Below are positions 48,604-59,607 of a stretch of DNA of 64,000 nucleotides, piece after piece. How positions within the stretch are numbered: position 1 is the first letter of the stretch; every line of letters starts with the position of its first letter. Origin of the DNA: Psilocybe azurescens (lineage: Eukaryota; Basidiomycota; Agaricomycetes; Agaricales; Agrocybaceae). The stretch covers positions 1-64,000 of the forward strand of contig JAJIRX010000515.1 in assembly GCA_023853785.1 (NCBI GenBank), written 5' to 3'. The position numbers were made by a program, and so were the translations under genes. The notes under the pieces were generated by a model. That model ran no database searches and was not told the DNA's origin. It saw only the letters and a program-made list of their open reading frames with translations.

Positions 48604-49154
48604 ATCCTACTCGACGCCGTCTGCTTGTTCTCCACTATAGGATCGTTAACCCTCCCCATTTTCAAAATTCTCACACAAGATCCCTGGACAATCTCCAGCC
48701 ATTCAACAGGCAGGCCTACATCGACTCGCTACTTGCTCAATATCCACATATGTTGATTCTTGAGTGGCCTGCACGACTTTTCCTAGCATGCTTCTGGCTC
48801 GGGATTCCGTTCGGAAATAGTTTAAGACGTGATTGTCGACGAGGATATGGTGTTAGCTGGCTTGGGTATGAGAACAACTCCCCACAACTATTTGCAGTGT
48901 TGTGCAAAAACAAGATCCCTCACGTCAAACCGATACCTGCACTCCTAATTTGGAGATGCAGTACTACCTCGGATTGGTTCGTATTTGCTGAAGACGAGCC
49001 AGACCTCTTCAGTTGTGTGTATGCCACCGATGCGAAGCACCAGTTGCCACTCCCTATGGGCGACGAGCCCGCAATCTTGGTACCGAGTCGGACTCGGACT
49101 CGGACAACGATTATGAGAGCGGCTATAACATCCTGCATGCGGATTGGGTCATAG
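48604..49154 (+). pseudogene. F-box protein pseudogene, array copy C
   Basis: A 184-codon open frame from HPTRRRLLVLHYRIVNPPHF through GVSWLGYENNSPQLFAVLCK and FAEDEPDLFSCVYATD. It then leaves the acidic-tail frame because of a 10-base deletion relative to copy B (near 49034). The F-box itself is absent, as in copy B. It could still be transcribed, but the F-box function is lost. Confidence 0.7.
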
Positions 49155-49497
49155 ACTGTACAGTGACTGTTTAAATGTTCTTGCTCTGGCTTCGCCTAGC
49201 AGTATGTACTAGCCAGGAACACAAGAGGACAGCGGGTTCTCAGTGAGGCTTTCCATGACATGTGTATATTATTAGCATGTTATTTCGACAACGAGATTTT
49301 GAACCTCTATTGTTTTAGTCTGGGAAACCCAGAATAAGCGACTATCATTGTGGAGGTTTATAGATCCAAACCCATCTACAAATTCTAGTGTGCGATTAAC
49401 TTGCTATTGTTTTCCGCTAGGTGCGTTGGTAGCTGCCACGGTAGTAACTTCCAATCGCCCATTGAGCGGTAGATTCTTTCAGCCGATAAACTGTAAG

Positions 49498-49504
49498 TAT
49501 AAAG
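49498..49504 (+). promoter_or_regulatory. TATA box of secreted-protein copy C
   Basis: TATAAAG, conserved with copies A and B, 89 bp before the ATG. Confidence 0.65.
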
Positions 49505-49586
49505 GTTGCCTCGCTTGAACACCCACTTTATCCGTCAGTACTTTAAACAATTATTTGGAGCGTTATCAATTCCAATCATTCTTACA

Positions 49587-50095
49587 ATGTTCAATCGCGC
49601 TCTGACTTCTTTCGCCGTCCTCGCAGCGGCATGGACAGCGGCATCCATGCCCGTCAGCGACTCAGGAGCAGTAGTAGCAAGAGGGACTGTGCGTACTCAA
49701 TCATTCATTGTCCCAGCGACTAAGGTTCTTATTTGCCTTTAGGAAGCTTCTCCGGTCGTCTCGGTATGCACTGCGCAGGTCTGCCTTGGCATCCCCTCGG
49801 TCAGCGATACATGCGTGAGCTTCACCGGCGGGCTTTCGCTCCTCGCTTCGCAAGTGATCTCCGCCGTCACTCCGGGCGGGTTTGTCTGCGCTTTCACTCC
49901 GTAAGCATCAGTGCAATGTGCTTGGAATCGCTTTTTTTTTACATCAATATCTTTAGGAATTTCAATTGCGATTTGTCTCAAGGAGATTTCATTGCCCTGT
50001 CACCCGGTACATGGGACTTTTCCAACGTGCCTGGACCGAACGGAAATGTCAACTTCGACGGACGGGCGGAGTCGTTTTTATGCACTCCAGTTTAG
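49587..50095 (+). CDS. small secreted cysteine-containing protein, array copy C
   Basis: Exons 49587-49688, 49743-49900 and 49957-50095, 132 residues, intact. Signal peptide MFNRALTSFAVLAAAWTAAS. Conserved blocks VCTAQVCLGIP, TCVSFTGGLSLLASQVISA, GGFVCAF, NCDLSQGDF and FLCTPV. It is the most diverged of the three (its 3' flank too), so the A/B pair or the B/C flank similarity may reflect later exchange between units. Function unknown. Confidence 0.85.
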
Positions 50096-50442
50096 AGATT
50101 ATGCTGGGACTAGTTGTGTTGATCAAGTCACATAATATAGTGACAATGTCTGTACGTAGTAGCGTTGCATATTTTACTACTACATGGTATCTAGCGATGC
50201 ACGATAGTCAGATATTTAGTTTCTTTAGCATGCTGAACCTGGCCATCCTGAAACCTGAGCTTCCAAAAATAGGATCGGGTGTAGTATTGCTTTCACGTGA
50301 TGCTCAGCCTTCCCAGCTCGGCGTTGTTGCCCTTGTTTGTTGCTTTTTCATCGTCCCGTCATCGTCGTCGTCGCATTCCCACCTTCCTCCCCTCCCCTCC
50401 TTCCAAACTCAACCTAACCTCAACCACCGATTGACGCTCACG
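50096..50442. other. intergenic between array and DUF7137 gene
   Basis: The left half is the 3' flank of array copy C. The right half is pyrimidine-rich with a TCGTCGTCGTCG stretch and looks like a promoter or leader. Confidence 0.45.
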
Positions 50443-51101
50443 ATGTCCCAGTCCTCCAGCAGCTCCAGCTTTAGCGTCGTCTTCATCCCGCAGACAGCGG
50501 CCGCTGGAGCGCTCTCCATCACGCAGCCTCCACAAACCGCGACATCCTTCTACAAAATCGCCCCGAGCCAGCCCATCACCTTCGGGTGGAACATGACCGC
50601 CGTACTTGTCACCCCGACGCACCTCACCGTCTCCGCCGTGTGCGACAACGGCAACACCTACCCTGTTGGGCCCTCGGATGGGATTATAGATGGCACGGCG
50701 ACGCAGGTCGTGTGGGATTTGTTTGCGTACCAGACGAATAACCCGAATAAGCCGCTGGCGCAGGCGACATATACACTGAATATTTGGGACGATAGGGGCC
50801 CTGGGGCACCGAGGCGGGCGGGATATCTGCAGCAGAATAGTGCGTTGCAGTTTGCGTTGTATACGCCGCAGCCGTATACCGCTCTTTCCGATGGTGCGTC
50901 ATGCGTTCAGGCTTATGTGTGCTGTCTGTGATTTTTTTTTTAACGACATGCGTTGTAATTGATGTAGGGTGGACATGTGGAGCGTGTAATAGTGCTATGG
51001 GCTACGCCTCTCATCCTGCGTTCATCAGTCTCTTCGTCACTTTCTTCATCATGTTCTTCTCAGGCTTCCATCTCCTCCGAAGCTCGTCAAGGCAGAATTA
51101 A
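50443..51101 (+). CDS. DUF7137-type protein with C-terminal membrane segment
   Basis: Two exons, 50443-50893 and 50968-51101, give 194 residues with no lesion. Starts MSQSSSSSSFSVVFIPQTAA. The core contains PITFGWNMTAVLVTPTHLTV, VCDNGNTYPVG, ATQVVWDL, LNIWDDRGPGAPRRAGYL and FALYTPQPYT, then DGWTCGACNSA with two Cys, and closes with a hydrophobic helix (FISLFVTFFIMFFSGFHLL) and a basic tip. This is the layout of the DUF7137 family of basidiomycetes; role unknown. No signal peptide is visible at this ATG, so the N-terminus may lack an exon or the protein may be tail-anchored. Confidence 0.8.
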
Positions 51102-52337
51102 ACTAAAACCATCATGATATTCTACGTCGATCGGCCTAAGGAACTAGTAAAAGGACGTCTGGGAACTTTCCTTTTTCTTCTTTTCGTTTTTGTGTTTCTT
51201 GGGACATACTGGACAATTTTATTATGTAGTTTCTCCTCTTCTTTGTCTTCCTGGCAGTTCGATTCCCCTTCTACACATCCGGCTCTATTCGACCCCCGAC
51301 CCCTCATATTCTCCTCACATTCCGCCATATCCCCACCCTCCACCCAATATCCATCCATCCATCTCTCAGCCCAGCCCACGATGACAGCAAGCCTCTTTGG
51401 CACTTATGTTTTTAGTCAAATACTTCTACTCGGACAATCCCATCATCACGTACCACGTATCACGCACATGCTACTTTAATTCCGCACCATTCTCTTCTCT
51501 CTCTCTCTTTTGCTCCACACCATACTCTTAGCTAGCACTTACTCGCATCCTCATTCATGTCACCCACAACTCGTTTGCTCATACACATAGACTGCCCTCT
51601 TTATCTAATATATGCATGATCCGTGGTGGAACAATTGTTGTACCAACTATTTACTCTACTTACATTGAAGGGACGCATATTTAGATCAAGGACGAAGCTC
51701 AAGGAGGACACGGTCGTTGAAGCCCGCGGTCCACTTGAGGCTGTAGGCTCGAGGCGTGGCCATGGGGATAAGGTGCGCCGTGACCAGCCAACTTGAGTTC
51801 TTGTAGGGATGGAAGGATGCTCACGAGGGTTCGCCTTTCAAAAGACCGGCGCCTGGGTCGAATAGTGCTAATAATAACTTCAGTAATAAGCCATCGTAAG
51901 GATATCCTTCCGATATCGTCGACGGTCGATCCTTGCATCCCGCGTGAATGCGCGTCGAACGATGTGATCATATATACATAAGTAGGTATCGAACGTCGAT
52001 CGGTGAAATAAAGCACTGTGAGGACCTTCCTTTTGTTCATTGTTGAATTGAGATAGCGAACCTACTCTTCATGTCCCAATATGTTTGGCAGTTATCTGCG
52101 GTGAATATTATAAATACTAATGAGTTAGTTAGTTAATATGTATGTACCGGTGACGATAATGATTTGTGGCGCACTTTGGTTGTCGAACAGGTTCACTATC
52201 ACTATGTACTGTCGAAAAGGGTTCGGCCTCGGCGTTAAAGATTCCAAGTACGTCACACCGGTAATCACATTCACCGGCTCGTCACAAGTCACAACACCCT
52301 TCTTTCCCCACCTCCACCACCTCCTTCAATTGACAAG
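51102..52337. other. intergenic, promoter side of PEX13
   Basis: Pyrimidine-rich patches (51170-51400, 51480-51520) but no supported gene. Confidence 0.45.
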
Positions 52338-53600
52338 ATGGTATCTCCGCCTAAGCCTTGGGAGAGAGGCGGAGCGACCGCAGCGACGATATCGACATCA
52401 GCACTACCGTCCACTGCATCGGTGCCCCCACTGCCATCGGCACCAACATCAACGACAGCTACAACAGCTAATAACAGCGGCACATCACCACCAACGGTCC
52501 CAGAAAGACCTGCGGCATTCGGGAGCACATCGACGTCGACGGCGATGACTTCTCCTTATTCTTCTTCACCGTACTCGAGGCTAGGTGCGGGGACGTATGG
52601 CTCGGGATATGGTGGGCTCGGGTCGTATGGCGGCCTCGGATCGACGTACGGTGGATACGGCGGGATGGGTTCCTACGGCGGCGGATACGGCGGGCTAGGG
52701 TCCTACGGAGGGATGGGATCATATGGCGGGATGGGTTCCTACGGCGGGATGGGGTCCTACGGCTCCTATGGGAGCTACGGTATGGGCATGGGCGGGATGG
52801 GTATGGGGGCATGGCAGGCCCGAACGGCGTCCCGCTGAACCCGGACGGCACGCCCTCGCTCACGCAGACGCTCGAGTCTACAACGCAGCACACCTTCGCC
52901 CTGCTGCACTCGATCGTGCAGACCTTCACGGGCGTCGCGCAGATGCTCGAGTCGACGTTCATGGCGACGCACTCGTCGTTCTTCGCCATGGTCGGCGTCG
53001 CGGAGCAGTTCGGGCAGCTGCGTAACGCGCTCGGGAGCGTGCTCGGCCTGTTTGGCTTGCTGAAGTGGATGAAGGAGCTGGTGACGGGCGCACCGAGCGG
53101 AGGGGGCGCACTTAATCAGGAGTTTAGGGAGTTTATTAATGGACGGCCGGTGCAGGGCCCCATGGGCCCGCCATCACGGAAGGCGAGCAAGAAGCCGCTC
53201 ATCATCTTCCTCCTCGCGATCTTCGGCGTGCCGTACGCGATGTCGAAGCTCATCCGCATCCTCAACGAGCGCGCGCAGGCGCAGGCTGCCGCCGGTGCCC
53301 CTCTCCTACCTGGACAGCAGCTCCCGCCGCTCGATCCGTCTGCACTCACATTCGCGCGGGCGCTGTACCCGTTCACGCCGTCGAACCCCGCCGAGCTCGC
53401 GCTCAAGGAGAACGAAATCGTGGCGATCACGGGCAAGCTGGACCCGCGCACGGGCGGGGAGGTGGATCCGCGGGTCGAGGTGGAGGGCGGCGAATGGTGG
53501 AAGGGCCGCACGAGAGAGGGGGAGGGAGGGGTGGTTCCCGAAGAAGTGGGTCGAGGTGCTGGAGAAGAGAAAGGCGGAGGAGCCGAAGAAGATCGATTGA
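52338..53600 (+). CDS. pex13: peroxin Pex13, peroxisomal docking-complex subunit
   Basis: Integral peroxisomal membrane protein that docks the import receptor Pex5 together with Pex14 (and Pex17 in yeast). Intronless here, about 420 residues. N-terminus MVSPPKPWERGG, then a Ser/Thr/Pro region and a long Tyr-Gly-rich repeat (GGLGSYGGLGSTYGGYGGMG and similar, 52590-52800), typical of Pex13. Central helix region QHTFALLHSIVQTFTGVAQM to LFGLLKWMKEL; membrane segment KKPLIIFLLAIFGVPYAMSK. The C-terminal SH3 domain has ARALYPFTPSNPAELALKEN, GGEWWKGR and GWFPKKWVEVL, ending at TGA 53598-53600. The frame slips in G-runs at 52805-52809 and 53518-53522, so the protein is open only if those are sequence errors. 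Confidence 0.93.
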
Positions 53601-54631
53601 GTAACGCCGCGTTCTTCTGTCGCCGACCTCGACACTTGTATCTTGCTTTTTTCGTGGTATATTATATCCACGTTATCCGATCCATTGTGGACGTGCTGTG
53701 CTATACTGTGGACGTCGACGTCGACCACGACTTTTACCACTTTCCCCTTTCTCCCTTTTTTACTCTACGTTGGCCGATTATTATGTACCTTTAGGATTCC
53801 CATTCCAGTGGTAGCACCGACACCGACACCGACACCGACACTGACACACCAACACCTTCACCATTATCATCCTTCTTTCACCATCATAAAAGTCACACCC
53901 ATATATTCCCATCATTTAGATACACTGTTCTCATTTCTTTTCTGGTCTTCACTGTATGACACAATCGATTCACATCCTGCACGTTCAGAATCATTATCTT
54001 GGGAAAGGTCTCTCATCAACGACCATTGATTGAATTGTGGGTATCACATGTCGCCGCGCCCACTAATTCGAATGCGAGTTATGTCTGTTGATTGCTTCTA
54101 GTGCGCATTCTTTCAATTGCAGTTTTGGTTACACACGTCAGTGCCTACATATATTCTCTGAATCTGTGCACGCAGCATCTCACGCCGGCGGTCTTCCGTA
54201 TTCACATGTGCACGATGCTTCGCTAGATATCTGGGCCGTGTGTCGTGCTCTAGAGCATCAACTTGCTGCTGTGTTCCCCTCGAGTCTTGAGCTACGAGCA
54301 GAGATTATCCCGACTGGTTTCCTTTGACATAAGCACCATCGTGGCTGCAGCGATGATCACTACTTAAAGAGAGCCAAGCACGCCAAGGACAAGATGGCGA
54401 AATAATGATCTATTTTTGGTGCTGTAAAATATAGACGACCCCACAAGCGTTTCTTGAAAAAGTGGTTTGCAACCAACACGATCATAACATATAGGTGCGT
54501 ACTATTCGATATATACCCTGAACCATTCCATTTATCCATTTCATTGATGCATCTTATCTCACCCCTCTGGGTAAAGTAAACTACAATGACTTCTTCTGAA
54601 CCGAGTCCATGGATGCTAATATTAAACTCTA
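53601..54631. other. intergenic between convergent PEX13 and SDR genes
   Basis: Contains a (CACCGA)n microsatellite at about 53815-53840. No gene seen. Confidence 0.5.
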
Positions 54632-55694
54632 CTACCAAGGGAGATTCGACCCGTCGAAGTGCCAAAATTGGCCCGTTTTCTCGAGAGTGAGAGCCTTGGA
54701 TATGCTGACCAGGCACGCCCCCGCTTCAGCGGGCGTGAGCCGTGGTATTTGGGGTGCGTATGTGGTGATCCAGTCGGTTAGGGAGTCGCTGAGCTCTGTT
54801 TTGGTCCAGCCTTTGGATTGGTTGGTTAATATTAGTTCAATAGTGAGAAGCGCAAGTAATTGGAGGGCCGGTGGAAGTGAAGTGATATTATTTTGTTTCA
54901 GATGCATTGTGGGGATTCAAAACAGGGAAGAGGGGAGAAGGAGGGAGGGAGAAGAGGGGAGAAGGATCGGTGCTCACCAGGATGGATAGCAGCGGTGGTT
55001 ACACCTTCTGACTTCAGAGAAGCGCCCCATTTCCGTGCGAGCCTTTGAGAATTTAAGATTATCGCTCATGGCCCACTATGGTATTGATTGGTCGGACTTA
55101 CATGTTCAGACTGGCCTTTCCAACGCTGTACGCATTCATCTGGTTCACCATAACGAACGTCGTATCAAAGGACGCCAACACCGAGCTGACGAACACAATC
55201 GTCTTCTTCTCGCTCTTCTTCACGAGCGGGAGAAAAGCGCGGGAGACGCGCAGGGGCACAACAGTGTTGAGCTGCATCTCATACGCAAAGAGGTCGAGGT
55301 CGAGATCCTCGAATTTAGCGGTCGGCTGTGGGTTCTTGGCGGCGTTGTTGACGAGATAGTCGAGTCCATTCGGGAGGAGGGCGTGGCTTCGCTCACGGCT
55401 TTATCGATACTTTCGGGCTTCTCGACGTCGAGCTCTATCACTTTGAGAGAGTCGGGGTACTTGGAGGCTAGAGCGACGAGGGAAGGTGCTGATGCATTGC
55501 GGCTGGTGGCGATCACGAAGTTGGATTTATCTTGGAGCTTTATTTGGGAGGGAGAATACGATATAAATGGATGGTTACCATTTTGAAGTAAGTAAGTAAT
55601 CTGACCCCCAAAGCGCAGGAGAGGGACGTACCAGCGTCTCAGCGGTGCTATAGCCAATACCTCTATTGGCGCCGGTGATCAACCAAGAAGGCAT
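54632..55694 (-). CDS. short-chain dehydrogenase/reductase (classical SDR)
   Basis: Start ATG 55694: MPSWLITGANRGIG carries the TGxxxGIG cofactor motif, then YSTAETL. An intron follows, then FVIATSRNAS and VIELDVEKPESI (Asp of the adenine pocket), LDYLVNNAAKNP (NNAA), IVFVSSVLASF (catalytic Ser) and AYSVGKASLNM (YxxxK). Two further exons give ARKWGASLKSEGVTTAAIHP and GWTKTEL, ending WHFDGSNLPW at TAG 54632-54634. The frame slips by one base near 55379-55382, just before LLPNGLDYL. It resembles fungal C-factor/carbonyl-reductase-like SDRs; substrate unknown. Confidence 0.88.
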
Positions 55695-57423
55695 GAGGCT
55701 AGTGTGGAGTTTCGAGTGCCTTACTAGAGAAGTGGATCGAAGATAACAGGGTTCTGAGATGGCATAGTAGAGTAGACGAGGTTATAACGTCATTCCTACT
55801 AAGTGCTATCGTCGAAAGCACTGGTACGATTGAGTTCATTCACAATTCGTGTCATCCTACACTCTCACCCGCGGCGCATCTTACTGCTAATTTAGCTTTT
55901 ATCTTGACGTGACAGACGCTTCTCGAGTGGGCATGTAATAATCAATGTCAGTCATAAGTAGATCTTTCGACTGATCTCCACCCAATAGCACCATGGGATC
56001 TACGGGAACACATCGACACACGCTCCATACCAGGCAATGTTTCCAATTTCGTGTTCCTGACGAAACTCTGCATATACAGCACTGTCTTTCGGAGCCCTTC
56101 TACTGGCTGAAATTATTGATTGATAAAGGTCTCGTGGGCTAGGAATTGGAACAATGACCAGAGGCGAATGTATCTAGCGTCGAGTTCTGTGTGATCGTCA
56201 GACCCTCTGTTGAAAGACCCACATGGTCGCCATTACTTTAGCCAATGGTCATGAGAGGCAGGGTATACCAAGTGCCAAATATCAGCGGCGAAAGAGACGA
56301 CGTACATACGAAGACTTGAATCAATTACAGCTGGCGCCCATTGCAGGAAGGAATAATCTTCCAGAAATGGGCTTGACATGGTCAAGTCAAGTTTCAGTGA
56401 AGCACTTCACTGTCATGATGAACATCTTTCACGTGGTGAGCGTATAAAACCATGTGTTAGAAACTTCGGATCTAATTTTGGAATACTGACCGATTAATTT
56501 ACTGGCATGATCTTTTTCTTCGCTCTGAGATGTATAACGACACTCTAAATTGAGAATGAAGAACGTCAAACGCTGCAGAGCACTTTCAGTCTCGAAATGA
56601 CTGAAAAAAGCTTTTGTAGAATCGAGTTTCCAGGAACATAAACTCACATTCAAGGTGTAAGGTGCGGTTGACGAATGCTTTACGCGAGAATAGCTAATCC
56701 CTTCCTCCCAACCATCTATCAATTTCGACTTCTTTCTATTATCCAACTTTGCTCATGGCTCACTTGAAACTGTTCATGTACCGAGAAAGGCTTCGCAGCT
56801 GTCAGTAGTCAAGCTGCAGGCGCTGTCTTACCTTAGCACGAGTGAGAATATTACTTCAATGTTTTATTACAATTGACAGCTCCAAAAATATCGTCGGTCT
56901 GTATCTAGTCTAGATCTACTACCTTTATTACGTTTTGCTATTGGTCATTGGTTATGTCGAGATCTCAGTGAGTCATTAACGGTTTCTCAGCTCCACGCCC
57001 TTACTAATGTCAAGTTTCAATACTGATATGCGTGGTCGCGCAACTCCGACGCGTGGTGCTTATCTCGAGACGGATGTGGGGTACATTAGTGGCTAAGTTT
57101 ATCCTCAGGTATTTGAAATAGTAATGGAAGACAAGTTGCGGTTATATTATCCTTTATTTTGTGCCATAAAAACGAGACAGGGTCTACGCCTAAGGATCTA
57201 AAGCAAGATGCAAATTGCTATTGACAAAGAAGTGGTTTGGAATTAGAATGCGAGTGTTACTCTTTCGGGAACGCAACCCGACTGGAAACGTAATCGTTAA
57301 ATGTCATATAGGCTTCTCAAACAAGTCACCACCTACTACGATTACGAATGAGTACAAAAGGCGCCTCAATTTACTGTCGTGAATACTTGATTCCACTCAG
57401 TACCATCAGGCTAACCAACGCAT
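55695..57423. other. intergenic between divergent SDR genes
   Basis: Both SDR genes point outwards from here, so it may hold a shared or bidirectional promoter region, although 1.7 kb is long. A 105-codon minus frame (56429-56746) shows no motif. Confidence 0.4.
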
Positions 57424-58560
57424 ATGGCATCTCTTCAGAACAAAACAGTTGTAGTGGTTGGCGGCTCATCCGGAATTGGATTCGCAGTGGCCCTAGCCGC
57501 CCTCCAATCTCTCGCAAGCGCCGTGATTATTGCTTCGAGCAATCAGGCCCGCGTGAGCGAGGCTGTCGAGCGTTTAAAGTCGCATAAGCTCCCTGGAGAA
57601 GTACGTGGAGAGGTTTTGGATGCAAAAGACTCGGAGGCTGTCAAGGTATTTGCTGACGGACTGGGCACGGTGGATCACATTGTCTGGACAAGCGGTGATG
57701 TACCAGGGGGATCCACGGGGAAGCCCGCATTTCCGTTTTCCAACGTCGAATCTGTTGAACAAGGTCAAGGTAAATGAGTAGCTTGAGTGTCCGACTGAGT
57801 TGGTGTGTTTCTGAAGAAACTACCAATTTTAGCGGTGTTCTCTGTGCGATTTTGGGGGCCTTTTATTTTGGCAAAGCATGCCAAGTTTCATCCTGGGGGC
57901 TCCATGACACTTACAGCCGGTATGTTTAACAGTGAACTAAGGATAACTCTAACTGGTTTATGTAGGTCTCGCTGGCCTGAGACCTCGTCCTGGCTCCCCA
58001 TTGGCATCTAGCGTTACCACCGCTCTGGATGGGCTCACCAGAGGGCTTGCTGTGGACTTGGCGCCCGTGCGCGTCAATCTCATCAACCCCGGAGTAGTGA
58101 GTTTTTTCTTTCATTACTGAAGATTAATTGAGTTTTCTGAACTTACGAATAGATTGACACGGAGGTTCGTCTTATTTCCCACACGGACACACAAAGATGC
58201 CTGTATTCAAAGAGCAGATCGCTGATCATTACTTTCACACTTTCACGCAATTCCCCAGATTCTTGATAAATTAATGGGAGACAAAAAGAAGCCGCTGTCA
58301 AGGTATTCATAGACAAGACCATTCTAAAACGTTCTGGAGAGCCTAGTGAGGTGCGACTATACTGATATGTCTGCGTGTCTTTATGAATCTAACGGACGCC
58401 CGTCTTCTAGATCGCCGAGGCTTATCTCTTTTTAATGAAGTGAGGCTTCGTTTACGCTTCTCAATGTGCTATATGACTTACTTCCTAGCAACTCCTCGAT
58501 AGATGTGGATATATTACTGGTCAGCGAATTGACGTAGAGGGAGGTCGATTGCTTGTGTAA
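57424..58560 (+). CDS. atypical SDR-fold protein lacking the YxxxK catalytic pair
   Basis: ATG 57424: MASLQNKTVVVVGGSSGIGF gives the GGSSGIG cofactor loop; VIIASSNQARVSEAVERLK and EVLDAKDSEAVKVFAD follow the SDR layout, with DHIVWTSGD where NNAG normally stands. After short introns come FWGPFILAKHAKF, a GLRPRPGSPLASSVTTALDG segment and LAVDLAPVRVNLINPGVI. The Tyr and Lys expected before the helix are replaced (PLASSVTTALDG). The end is GYITGQRIDVEGGRLLV at TAA 58558-58560. The frame slips in the A-run 58283-58287. An NAD(P)-binding fold is likely; classical SDR chemistry is doubtful. Similar PGSG/PxS-type SDRs exist in fungi and bacteria. Confidence 0.82.
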
Positions 58561-59607
58561 AGCATGCCAATAATTCCACTCCATGGGCGATTCTATGTAC
58601 TTTGACGGCATTTTGGGTCACTGTTTCAATTGTACAATTGGCTTATAATGACAAAAACAAATCTTCGGGCATTAGGTCTGTACACGGGAAGAGGGGAAAG
58701 CTTATATTAGATACATTCGGACAAACATGCAGGATCCTTTCAAGGCTGCAAAGAAGTACATCGAAAGTCTTCCATCTCAATGTACAGTCTATGCAATGTG
58801 ATAGTAGTTATCATTACTAAAAGAACAGCCACGAGCACGCGAGTTCGTCAGACTTCTGCTGAACCGGTTCCCGCCATATATTACTCTCGCGCCACCTCCA
58901 TTACCATAGGTGAACTATCTCCTGCAGTCGAATATAAAGGTCGGATCCGAAACACTTCAGAACAGCGAATACTATGGGTGCCTTACCCAGGTTACACGCT
59001 TTGGAGGAGCAATGTCACAAAATTGAAAGGCAATTGCATTGAGAAGATCACGATCTCGGAACCAAAAGACAAACACTGTTGTCTTGAGATATGTAGCCAA
59101 ATTCAAAGTTGAGGAAGAGCAAACGAGGGAGTCAGGGGACGAAAGTCGAAAGGGAGGTGCTAGATGGTACACACACATATACCAGAGCCGAGAATATCCG
59201 AACAAGTGTTGAGGTGATATTTAGGTTATGGCATTCAAAACGTCTGATGCAAGAAGTATGATAGGCTGGGGTATATGTGAGTGCTATATGTGATCGATAA
59301 TGATGCATTGCCGTAGTCTTATCTATGTTTTGACAGAAATATTCTCCATCAGGGCGCTCCGTATACTGGTCTCTTAGAATATACATGGGGGCGTTTATTT
59401 ATGTCAATGGCAACCACTTCTAACGATCTAAGGATGGCCTAGAAATTTTCACGACCATTGTCCAAAAGGGTGTTTGCATATACTGGACTTTGAGTGGCAA
59501 AGAATACATATGGCAACAGAACGATAACAATTACAATTAGATACCCAGCTGCGGTTTGCCGTAGATGTACCAAATAAGCTTGGAAGAAGTTAGTAAGCAA
59601 GAGATCT
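58561..59607. other. intergenic, nothing assigned
   Basis: Convergent gene ends on both sides. No supported frame. Confidence 0.45.

Larger units (their letters stand above)
44861..50260 (+). repeat. threefold tandem segmental duplication
   Basis: Three head-to-tail units, each an F-box gene remnant followed by a small secreted protein gene: about 44861-46240, 46241-48590 and 48591-50260. Units B and C are about 1.73 kb once the insertion in B is removed; A is shorter through an internal deletion. B and C are nearly identical over the F-box part; the upstream regions and 3' flanks of the secreted-protein genes are also shared by all three. Confidence 0.92.

Noticed and set aside
49966..50931. 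Single long frame running from the secreted gene copy C into the DUF7137 gene
   Set aside because: It crosses the end of one gene and an intergenic promoter-like stretch. The conserved DUF7137 part begins at 50443.
53815..53840. CRISPR-like or regulatory repeat (CACCGA)n
   Set aside because: A short uninterrupted microsatellite without spacers, in a eukaryotic intergenic region.
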